Program-made: the position numbers and the translations under genes | The notes under the pieces: model-generated | Database searches by the model: none | Told to the model about the DNA's origin: nothing | What the model saw: the letters and a program-made list of their open reading frames with translations, nothing else | Assembly (NCBI GenBank): GCA_019309245.1 | Contig: JAFDGP010000176.1 | Coordinates: forward strand, 1-5,809 | Origin: Deltaproteobacteria bacterium | GTDB taxonomy: Bacteria > Desulfobacterota > Desulfobacteria > Desulfobacterales > C00003060 | Reading direction: 5' to 3' | DNA: 5,809 bases | Shown: positions 1 to 5,809 of the stretch, in pieces | Numbering within the stretch: position 1 is the stretch's first letter | How the letters are laid out: each line of letters starts with the position of its first letter

Positions 1-86
1 ATTACAGGAATTAATTGAATTTTTAATAAAATTAATAATCATTTTTTCATTGTTGTCAAGACGCCCTGCAAGCGGGTCTTTCGGCC

Positions 87-134
87 GGCACCAGGCGCAT
101 GCTTCGACACGTTCCCGGCCAACGGCCTGGCGCC
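87..134. repeat. GC-rich imperfect inverted repeat next to the promoter
   Basis: The arms GGCACCAGGC (87-96) and GCCTGGCGCC (125-134) are complementary at 9 of 10 positions, separated by 28 bases. A competing pairing exists between GGCCGG (83-88) and CCGGCC (115-120). The right arm ends exactly where the TTGACA hexamer begins. The repeat could be an operator, a cruciform, or the remnant of an upstream terminator. No T-tract follows it, so a standard intrinsic terminator on the + strand is unlikely. The pairing is directly visible; any function is inference. Confidence 0.4.
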
Positions 135-162
135 TTGACACTTAAAAGAAGATGATTAGAAA
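135..162 (+). promoter_or_regulatory. Candidate sigma70-type promoter for the cluster
   Basis: A perfect TTGACA (135-140) is followed after 16 bases by TAGAAA (157-162), which matches four of six positions of the TATAAT consensus. Transcription would start near 169, giving a leader of roughly 25-30 bases before gene 1. It is the only convincing -35 in the upstream region and lies at a sensible distance from the first gene. The weak -10 keeps confidence moderate. Confidence 0.4.
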
Positions 163-192
163 AAAAACAAATCGACCTCAACGTTATCCTAA

Positions 193-2499
193 ATGAATGG
201 CCATGCAGACCCGTTTGTATCGTTCACGACTACGAAGCATTGCGGTCATCGGAAACCATTTGCCCCGCAAGTGCGGCATTGCCACCTTTACGACCGACCT
301 CGTGGATTCTCTCAAGATTGTTGGGCCGTGGCCCTTAATGATGTCCCTGAAGGCTACGCCTATCCGGCTCAGGTCCGTTTTGAAATCAACCAGAAGCGTC
401 TTTCGGATTACCGTCTGGCCGCCGATTTTCTGAACATGAAACAGGTCGATGTCGTGTGTCTTCAGCATGAATTCGGCATCTTCGGCGGCACACACGGGGC
501 GTATATCACGGACTTGATCTGCAACCTGAGGATGCCTGTAGTAACCACACTGCATACCGTCCTCAAAGAGCCTCAGGACGCGCACAGGACCAACATTGAG
601 CAGGTCGGGCGTTTTTCCGACCGGCTGGTTGTCATGAGCCGTAAGGCTAAAGCGTTGCTCCAGGATGTGTACGGCATTGCAGCCGAAAAGATCGTACTGC
701 TGCCTCATGGCATTCCGGATGTGCCGTTTGTAGATCCGAATTACTATAAAGATCAGTTCGGCGTGGAGGGCCGTAAAGTGATTGTCACCTTTGGTTTGCT
801 CTCCCCCGGCAAGGGGATTGAGACCATGCTGGATGCCCTGCCTGAGGTGGTGCGCCGGCATCCTGAGACTGCATATATCGTACTTGGAGCCACCCATCCC
901 CATATCGCGCGAGAGCAGGGGGAGGCGTACCGCCATGGCCTCCAGCGCCGTGCGCGCAATCTTGGGGTGGAGGATCACGTGATTTTTCACAACCGATTCG
1001 TGGATCTTGAAGAATTGTGCGCCTTCCTCGGCGCGGCCGATATCTACGTCACCCCGTACCTGAACAAAGAGCAGATTGTATCCGGCACCCTGGCCTACGC
1101 GCTGGGCACGGGAAAGGCCGCGGTTTCCACGCCGTACTGGTATGCTGAAGAAATGCTGGCCGACGGACGAGGCCGGCTGGTTCCATTTCAAGATCCGGAG
1201 AGCTTGGCTGAACAAATCATCGACCTCCTGGATAATGAGGTCGAACGCCATGCTATGAGAAAAAGGGCCTACCGCTACTGTCGCCACATGATCTGGAAAG
1301 AAGTGGCCAGAAAGTATCTGAAGGTCTTTGTCCAGGTGAAGTCCGAGCGGGAGCATCGCCCCAGGGTTGTTTATCGGGCTGCTACCCTGCAGACCAGGCC
1401 CCTGGAGCTTCCCGCGCTGCAGTTGGACCACCTGAGGCGTCTTACCGACCATGTTGGGGTACTACAGCATGCAAAATACATTGTTGCCGACCGTGATCAC
1501 GGCTATTGCACGGACGACAATGCCAGAGCGTTGATCACGATTCTGTCGGCACAGGAGCTGTTTCTGGAAGAAGACGATTTAACCAGTCTCGCGTGTACCT
1601 ACCTGGGATTCTTGTTGCATGCCTTCAATGAGACCACCAGCCGTTTCCGAAACTTCATGAGCTATGATCGGCGCTGGCTTGAAGAACAGGGCTCCGAAGA
1701 CAGCCATGGTCGGGCACTTTGGGCTCTGGGTATGGCTATCGCCCTGTCCAAATCCGAAAATCTGACGGCTGTGGCCCTGAATCTTTTCGAGAAGGCCCTG
1801 CCGGCCATGAAGCACTTTAAATCGCCAAGAACCTGCGCTTTCGGGCTGGTCGGGATTCATGCCTACTTGAAGAAGTTTGGTGGAGATGCTGAGATCAAGC
1901 GCAGTGGCGAGCTGCTGGCCGAACGCATCTTCAATCTGTATGAGAAAAACGCGACTGATAACTGGCCCTGGATTGAAGATATTCTCACATATGGAAACGG
2001 GCGGATCCCGCATGCGCTGCTCTTGTCGGGCCAGTGGTTGGGACGTAAAAACATCGTGGATGCCGGGTTGCGCTCACTGGAGTGGTTGGTACGGATTCAG
2101 ACCTCCTCAAGCGGGCATTTCAGCCCTGTGGGTAACCACGGCTGGTATCCCAGGGGGGGAGAAAAGGCCCGCTTCGACCAGCAGCCCCTTGAAGCCCTGG
2201 ACATGATCGAGGCTTGTATCCAGGCCTACCGGGTGACCGATGATTTGAAATGGATTAAGGAGGCCCGGCGTTGTTTTGAATGGTTTCTGGGCAGAAATGA
2301 TCTCAATGCTCCCCTGTATGACTACAAGACGGGCGGGTGTTGCGACGGCCTTTCTGCCGACGGCGTGAACTTCAATCAGGGGGCCGAGTCCACACTTGCA
2401 TGGCTTTTGTCGTTGCTGCATATGCATGCCCTGCAGGCGTCGTTGTCCAGCGACACAGCGAGCAACACGCGGGCCCGGGCCCTGGAGAGCGCCGCATGA
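193..2499 (+). CDS. GT4 glycosyltransferase fused to a C-terminal all-helical (six-hairpin-like) domain; N-terminus frame-disrupted
   Basis: As one open frame this encodes 768 residues. Residues about 42-385 are a GT-B, family 4 glycosyltransferase, expected to move a sugar from a nucleotide donor in the cytoplasm. Visible motifs are LQHEFGIFGG (90-99), TLHT (119-122), PHGIPD (171-176), the donor-site loop GLLSPGKG (K207) and EQIVSGTLA (293-301). Residues about 411-748 are helical, with conserved-looking polar clusters: GYCTDDNAR (437-445), EDSHGRALW (502-510), WPWIED (591-596), FDQQPLEALD (661-670) and FNQGAEST (727-734). This pattern resembles (alpha/alpha)6-toroid glycosidase or epimerase-like folds; the assignment is tentative. 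Residues 1-41 do not look like a glycosyltransferase. The expected N-terminus lies in another frame (197-313), so the gene seems frameshifted or carries a sequence error. No Shine-Dalgarno precedes either possible start. An in-frame TAA at 190-192 blocks upstream extension. No signal peptide or membrane segment is seen. The stop overlaps the next start. Confidence 0.85.
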   Translation: MNGHADPFVSFTTTKHCGHRKPFAPQVRHCHLYDRPRGFSQDCWAVALNDVPEGYAYPAQVRFEINQKRLSDYRLAADFLNMKQVDVVCLQHEFGIFGGTHGAYITDLICNLRMPVVTTLHTVLKEPQDAHRTNIEQVGRFSDRLVVMSRKAKALLQDVYGIAAEKIVLLPHGIPDVPFVDPNYYKDQFGVEGRKVIVTFGLLSPGKGIETMLDALPEVVRRHPETAYIVLGATHPHIAREQGEAYRHGLQRRARNLGVEDHVIFHNRFVDLEELCAFLGAADIYVTPYLNKEQIVSGTLAYALGTGKAAVSTPYWYAEEMLADGRGRLVPFQDPESLAEQIIDLLDNEVERHAMRKRAYRYCRHMIWKEVARKYLKVFVQVKSEREHRPRVVYRAATLQTRPLELPALQLDHLRRLTDHVGVLQHAKYIVADRDHGYCTDDNARALITILSAQELFLEEDDLTSLACTYLGFLLHAFNETTSRFRNFMSYDRRWLEEQGSEDSHGRALWALGMAIALSKSENLTAVALNLFEKALPAMKHFKSPRTCAFGLVGIHAYLKKFGGDAEIKRSGELLAERIFNLYEKNATDNWPWIEDILTYGNGRIPHALLLSGQWLGRKNIVDAGLRSLEWLVRIQTSSSGHFSPVGNHGWYPRGGEKARFDQQPLEALDMIEACIQAYRVTDDLKWIKEARRCFEWFLGRNDLNAPLYDYKTGGCCDGLSADGVNFNQGAESTLAWLLSLLHMHALQASLSSDTASNTRARALESAA
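197..313 (+). other. Displaced N-terminal coding segment of gene 1 (frameshift)
   Basis: Read from ATG 197 (or ATG 203), this frame gives a typical GT-B first beta strand and loop: SIAVIGNHLPRKCGIATF, then TTDLVDSL. The same motif appears in the intact neighbouring gene (VMVSSYPPRLCGIATF), so it is very likely the genuine start of gene 1. After Leu (codon 311-313) the frame becomes unrelated. Family-like sequence resumes in the other frame at Asp-Cys-Trp-Ala-Val (from 316). From recollection of relatives, about seven residues normally separate these points. A net loss of about 19 bases, rather than a single-base slip, would therefore explain both the gap and the frame change. GATT occurs on both sides (305-308 and 316-319). 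ATG 197 directly follows an in-frame TGA (194-196), so the segment cannot start earlier. Confidence 0.75.
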
Positions 2500-3722
2500 G
2501 TTCACAACCGATTGTGATGGTCAGTTCGTATCCCCCTCGGTTATGCGGGATCGCCACCTTTTGCGAAGAGGCGCGCGAATTTATCCAAAAGGCAAATCCC
2601 GATCACGAGGTCTTGGTAATCAGCCACACGGACGGGTCAGGCCCCGGCGTGTTTCCATTGATCGACATGGGCAGAAACGACTGGTGGAAGCCGGTCGCCG
2701 GAAAAATCGAAGCACTAAAACCCTATGCCGTCCACATTGAGCACGAATACGGGCTTTATGAGTATCGTGACGAACGGGGCGTGGGGGATGCCAACGATGG
2801 ATTCCTGGACCTCCTGGAGGCCATCAGTGACTTCCCAATTGTCGTAGAACCCCATACAATCCACGGCCGTCTGAGAGACATTGAGGCCGATTTTGTTTAC
2901 AAGCTTTGCCGTCGAAGCCACGTGGTTTTGTTCAAGTGTCATTATCAGAAATGGCGACTCGATTGGACGTTTTCAGGACGTGGCTGGGTGATTCCGAGAA
3001 ATATCATGGTGGTTCCCCATGGGGCCCGTCCGGATAAGCGTTGGGGGCTCCACGAGATTCCCGGACTGCGCAAAGAGTTCGGCCTGGAGGAAGCTGGCCT
3101 GGCGGATCATGTGGTCGGGATGATCGGATGGATTCAGTCCAATAAGCGTTGGGACATCCTCCTTTCCATGTGGGAAGAGATCCACGGAGAGATCAAGCGG
3201 CGTACGGGTCAAGCTTGGGACCTGCTGGCGGCCGGGGCCATGCGTGACCCCGCGCATAGGGCGGACTATGAAGAGTGGAAAGAAGAGGTCCGGATATTGG
3301 CCGGTAAGGGCATCGCTCATTATCATGAATTTATCCCACGAGGCGACGACTACTACAAGATGATGGCCGTGTGTGACTTTATCGTATTGCCATCAACCGA
3401 CGAGACTCAATCCGGCACCCTGGCACGCATCATCGCCATGAACAAACCCTTTATCACCACCGCTCCCCTGGAAGGCCTGACGGCCCAGGCCCTGGAAAGC
3501 GAAGGGGGGCTCTTGTTTACGACCAAGCAGATGCTCCGGGACAAGGTGATCAAAATGGCCTGCGATGAAGCCCTCCGACTGTCTCTGGGTGAGAACCTGA
3601 AGCACTACCTGGAGCACGTGGTGTCTTGGGAGGTCGTGGCGGAGCAGTACACTGAGGCGTACAGACTGGCCCGAAAGGCTCAAAAAACAGGCAGGCCCGT
3701 GGTGCTAGATCCGGAGTTCTAA
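2496..3722 (+). CDS. GT4-type glycosyltransferase
   Basis: This 408-residue protein has a GT-B glycosyltransferase layout and is expected to act in the cytoplasm with a nucleotide-sugar donor. The N-terminal loop PPRLCGIATF (13-22) is followed by IEHEYGLY (81-88), PHTIHG (119-124) and VVPHGARPD (172-180). The donor-side segment GWIQSNKRWD (211-220) holds a basic pair, K217/R218, and LPSTDETQSGTLARI lies at 298-312. The last block aligns with SGTLA of gene 1, and neither shows the classical E-x7-E motif, so the two probably belong to related branches. The start is well supported: ATG overlaps the gene 1 stop as ATGA, and GGAG (2484-2487) sits eight bases upstream. The open frame extends back to 2337, but that part overlaps gene 1's conserved C-terminus and is not needed. 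Donor and acceptor are unknown; mannose is suggested only by the GH130 neighbour. Confidence 0.88.
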   Translation: MSSQPIVMVSSYPPRLCGIATFCEEAREFIQKANPDHEVLVISHTDGSGPGVFPLIDMGRNDWWKPVAGKIEALKPYAVHIEHEYGLYEYRDERGVGDANDGFLDLLEAISDFPIVVEPHTIHGRLRDIEADFVYKLCRRSHVVLFKCHYQKWRLDWTFSGRGWVIPRNIMVVPHGARPDKRWGLHEIPGLRKEFGLEEAGLADHVVGMIGWIQSNKRWDILLSMWEEIHGEIKRRTGQAWDLLAAGAMRDPAHRADYEEWKEEVRILAGKGIAHYHEFIPRGDDYYKMMAVCDFIVLPSTDETQSGTLARIIAMNKPFITTAPLEGLTAQALESEGGLLFTTKQMLRDKVIKMACDEALRLSLGENLKHYLEHVVSWEVVAEQYTEAYRLARKAQKTGRPVVLDPEF

Positions 3723-3723
3723 G

Positions 3724-3736
3724 CCCTCGGCGAGGG
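3724..3736 (+). other. Short hairpin just after the gene 2 stop
   Basis: CCCTC (3724-3728) pairs perfectly with GAGGG (3732-3736) around a GGC loop, beginning one base after the TAA stop. No T-run follows, so it is not a normal intrinsic terminator. The stem would bury the G of the upstream GTG candidate start (3736) of gene 3 and the GAGG in front of it. It could protect or partially separate the two halves of the transcript. The pairing is visible; function is inferred. Confidence 0.35.
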
Positions 3737-3793
3737 TGAGTACGCATCGACGGCCCGCGGTCCACAACACCATGCAGCAAGAGGCCGCTCAAG

Positions 3794-3810
3794 AGGGAGG
3801 TTCGGTCTTG
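3794..3810 (+). promoter_or_regulatory. Strong Shine-Dalgarno deciding a TTG start for gene 3
   Basis: AGGGAGG (3794-3800) is followed by seven bases and then TTG at 3808-3810, in frame with the GH130 protein. This is near-ideal spacing. The alternatives are worse: GTG 3736 has GAGG directly touching it, and ATG 3772 has no purine-rich motif upstream. Confidence 0.6.
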
Positions 3811-4773
3811 CAAAGACATTCATACCAGGAATTGTTTACGCGGTATTCGGGGAACCCAATCATCCAGGGCCTTGACATGCCCTATCCGGTTAATGCCGTA
3901 TTCAATCCCGGGGCAACCATGGTCAAAGGTGAGACGTTGCTGCTGATGCGGGTTGAAGATCGGCAGGGGATTTCCCATTTTGCGGCGGCACGCAGCCGGG
4001 ACGGTTTTTCCGATTGGCGAATCGATCCGGTCCCCACGCTGTTGCCCGATCCCCGGACCTATCCGCAAGAGACCTGGGGCATTGAGGATCCCCGAATAAC
4101 CTTTTTGGAGCACGAGAGGACCTGGACGGTAGCATATACGGGATATTCAAAAGCGGGACCGGTAGTGTGTCTGGCCACCACGAAGGATTTCAAGCACTTT
4201 GAACGCATTGGGGCAGTCATGCCTCCGGAAAACAAGGATGCGGCACTTTTTCCCGTTCAGTTTAGTGGGCGCTGGGCCATGCTGCACCGGCCGGTCCCGA
4301 CCTTTACCGGAGTGGGTGCTCACATCTGGCTTTCCTTCAGCCCGGATATGCGGCATTGGGGCGATCATCAAATGGTGATTCAGGCTCGTACGGGAGGCTG
4401 GTGGGATGCCGATAAAATTGGCCTGTCTCCGCCGCCGCTGTGGACTGAAAAAGGCTGGCTTGTGATGTACCACGGGGTTAAGACCACAGCCGGCGGTTGT
4501 ATTTACAGGGTGGGGCTGGTGCTTCTGGACCCGAACGACCCCACTCGGGTCTTGGCGCGTTCAAGCCGGTGGGCCTTCGGGCCGGAAGCAGGCTATGAGG
4601 TCACAGGGGATGTGGACAAGGTGGTTTTCCCCTGCGGCTGGGTTCGGCAAGGCGATGAAATTCGGCTCTACTATGGTGCAGCGGACAAATGCATCGCCGT
4701 GGCCACCGCCAGGGTGTCTGAGATGCTTGCCTGGTTACGAGACACAGAAACAGCGTGCGAGGATGTGGTATGA
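3808..4773 (+). CDS. GH130 family beta-mannoside phosphorylase (glycosidase-like five-bladed propeller)
   Basis: From TTG 3808 the product is 321 residues, a usual length for this family. GH130 enzymes mostly cleave beta-mannosides with phosphate, releasing alpha-mannose 1-phosphate; some members are hydrolases. Diagnostic motifs are NPII (16-19), VNAVFNPG (28-35), LLLMRVEDR (44-52), GIEDPRIT (91-98), NKDAALFP (142-149), MLHRP (158-162), KIGLSPPPLWTEKGWLVMYHGV (from 203) and YYGAAD (288-293). Asp94 in EDPR corresponds to the family's general acid. The several Arg, His and Lys residues in these motifs fit phosphate use, but the hydrolase alternative cannot be excluded. The longer frame from GTG 3736 adds 24 residues that do not resemble the family. 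No signal peptide is seen, so the substrate should be cytoplasmic. Its stop overlaps the next start as ATGA. Chain length and linkage preference (1,2 or 1,4) cannot be read from this sequence. Confidence 0.9.
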   Translation: MQRHSYQELFTRYSGNPIIQGLDMPYPVNAVFNPGATMVKGETLLLMRVEDRQGISHFAAARSRDGFSDWRIDPVPTLLPDPRTYPQETWGIEDPRITFLEHERTWTVAYTGYSKAGPVVCLATTKDFKHFERIGAVMPPENKDAALFPVQFSGRWAMLHRPVPTFTGVGAHIWLSFSPDMRHWGDHQMVIQARTGGWWDADKIGLSPPPLWTEKGWLVMYHGVKTTAGGCIYRVGLVLLDPNDPTRVLARSSRWAFGPEAGYEVTGDVDKVVFPCGWVRQGDEIRLYYGAADKCIAVATARVSEMLAWLRDTETACEDVV

Positions 4774-5809
4774 AGGTTGCGATGTTGTCTCCGGTGGCAT
4801 GGCGCACACCACCCCGGCACTATGGCCCCTGGGAAAGTATTGTTTCGCTGTTGACCGAAGGCCTTGTGCAACGCGGCGTGGACGTGACCTTGTTTGCCAC
4901 GCGGGACTCGCAAACCCGAGCAAAACTGGTTGGCGTGGTGCCACGCGGATATGAGGAAGATCAGACATTGTTACCCAAGGTCTGGGAGTGCCTGCATATT
5001 TCCGAATTGTTTGAGCACGGGGACGACTTTGACGTCATTCATAACCATTTCGACTTCCTGCCCTTGACGTATATGAACATGACGTGCACCCCGGTCGTGA
5101 CCACGATTCACGGGTTTTCCTCTCCGAAGATTCTTCCGGTCTATAAAAAATACGACGGCCGGGCGTACTATGTGGCGATCAGCCGGTCGGATCGTCATCC
5201 CGAACTGCACTATATCGCCACCATCCATCACGGAATCGACCTCAGCCGTTTCACATTCCAGCCGGAGCCGGGGGACTATCTGCTGTTTTTCGGGCGTATA
5301 CACCATGAAAAAGGGACCCGCGAGTGCATCGAGATCGCCAGAAAAACGGGCATGAAGCTCGTTATCTCGGGTATCGTCCAGGATCAATCTTATTTTGAAC
5401 ACCATGTTCAACCCTATCTGGACGGGGACCGGATCGTGTATGTGGGAAGCGCCGGGCCGGATCAAAGAAACAAGCTGCTGGGCGGTGCATATGCCTTGTT
5501 ACACCCGATCAATTTTGACGAACCCTTTGGCCTGTCTGTGGTTGAGGCCATGGCGTGTGGGACGCCCGTGATTGCCGTGAATCGCGGCAGCATGCCGGAG
5601 GTCATCGCGCACGGGCGAACCGGTTTTCTGGTGGACGATGCAAAACAGATGGCGCAAGCGCTGGGCCGCATTTCTCGAATCGACCGGAGGCAATGCCGAA
5701 GGTGGGTTGAACAAAACTTCAGCGCCAATCGTATGGTGGATGCCTATCTCCAGGTATATGAAAAGATTCTATTCGAACAGCAATGCGCTGGAGCCGCACA
5801 ACAATACGG
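4770..5809 (+). CDS. GT4 glycosyltransferase, 3' end cut by the window edge
   Basis: The frame is open from ATG 4770 to the window end (346 codons, no stop), so the C-terminus is missing. It starts inside the GH130 stop codon (ATGA), with GAGG (4759-4762) seven bases upstream. The product is a classical GT-B, family 4 enzyme. Its N-terminal acceptor domain holds TPPRHYGPWE (13-22), IHNHFDF (90-96) and TTIHG (111-115). HHGID (153-157) lies at the domain junction. The C-terminal donor domain contains FFGRIHHEKG (173-182; R176 and K181 are the expected diphosphate-contacting pair). FDEPFGLSVVEAMACG (249-264) has an intact E-x7-E motif, E251 to E259. Unlike genes 1 and 2, it carries all canonical donor-site residues. 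The visible length nearly completes a usual domain, so only a short tail is probably lost. No membrane segment is seen. The sugar donor and acceptor are unknown. Confidence 0.9.
   Translation, partial: MKVAMLSPVAWRTPPRHYGPWESIVSLLTEGLVQRGVDVTLFATRDSQTRAKLVGVVPRGYEEDQTLLPKVWECLHISELFEHGDDFDVIHNHFDFLPLTYMNMTCTPVVTTIHGFSSPKILPVYKKYDGRAYYVAISRSDRHPELHYIATIHHGIDLSRFTFQPEPGDYLLFFGRIHHEKGTRECIEIARKTGMKLVISGIVQDQSYFEHHVQPYLDGDRIVYVGSAGPDQRNKLLGGAYALLHPINFDEPFGLSVVEAMACGTPVIAVNRGSMPEVIAHGRTGFLVDDAKQMAQALGRISRIDRRQCRRWVEQNFSANRMVDAYLQVYEKILFEQQCAGAAQQY

Noticed and set aside
10..48. AT-only inverted repeats followed by a T-run, resembling a terminator
   Set aside because: The stems (such as 18-23 with 28-33) are purely A-T and weak, and such pairing is expected by chance in a tract this AT-rich.
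53..81. TTGTCA as an alternative -35 hexamer
   Set aside because: No -10-like sequence occurs 16-18 bases downstream.
128..142. Sigma54-like TGGC motif upstream of gene 1
   Set aside because: The GC dinucleotide required at the -12 element is absent at the correct spacing (CT is present instead).
184..1452. 422-codon open frame on the minus strand opposite gene 1
   Set aside because: It lies wholly opposite conserved GT4 coding sequence, shows no recognisable motifs, and is typical of the antisense shadow of a GC-rich gene.
2337..2495. Upstream extension of gene 2 (53 more codons)
   Set aside because: It overlaps the conserved C-terminal motifs of gene 1, its peptide is not glycosyltransferase-like, and ATG 2496 has a well-spaced Shine-Dalgarno and an ATGA overlap.
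1..5809. CRISPR array, tRNA/rRNA, insertion sequence or phage attachment site
   Set aside because: No regularly spaced repeats, RNA gene signatures, transposase motifs or terminal repeats were seen; nearly all sequence after 193 is coding.

Overview
The window holds a compact, co-directional (+ strand) glycan-metabolism cluster of four genes behind about 190 bases of non-coding leader. Order: a GT4 glycosyltransferase fused to a large all-helical C-terminal domain; a second GT4-type glycosyltransferase; a GH130-type beta-mannoside phosphorylase; and a third, classical GT4 glycosyltransferase that runs off the right edge. The fourth gene has no stop codon in the window, so a stop-to-stop ORF search would miss it. 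The protein families and moderately high GC suggest a Gram-negative environmental bacterium, perhaps deltaproteobacterial (Desulfobacterota-like) or planctomycetal. This is inference from family resemblance; nothing in the window fixes the taxonomy.

Region by region: 1-192 is non-coding. Bases 1-57 are very AT-rich, followed by a GC-rich imperfect inverted repeat (87-134) that abuts a perfect TTGACA -35-like hexamer (135-140). Gene 1 (193/197-2499) is unusual: its conserved N-terminal strand-loop (a PRxCGIATF motif) lies in a different frame from the rest of the protein. It appears to carry a small deletion/frameshift near 310-318. Gene 2 (2496-3722) overlaps gene 1 by ATGA. A short hairpin follows its stop. 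Gene 3 (GH130) is best started at TTG 3808, which has a strong Shine-Dalgarno, rather than at the longer GTG 3736. Gene 4 (4770 to window end) overlaps gene 3 by ATGA.

Working together: the two overlaps and common strand point to one transcript. Three sugar-nucleotide-type glycosyltransferases beside a GH130 phosphorylase, none with a visible signal peptide or membrane segment, suggest a cytoplasmic system that both builds and phosphorolyses a mannose-containing oligosaccharide. This logic parallels glycogen synthase/phosphorylase and resembles the beta-1,2-mannan (mannogen) reserve of Leishmania, whose enzymes are GH130 relatives. The glycan, linkage and the role of the helical domain on gene 1 are not determinable from sequence alone.
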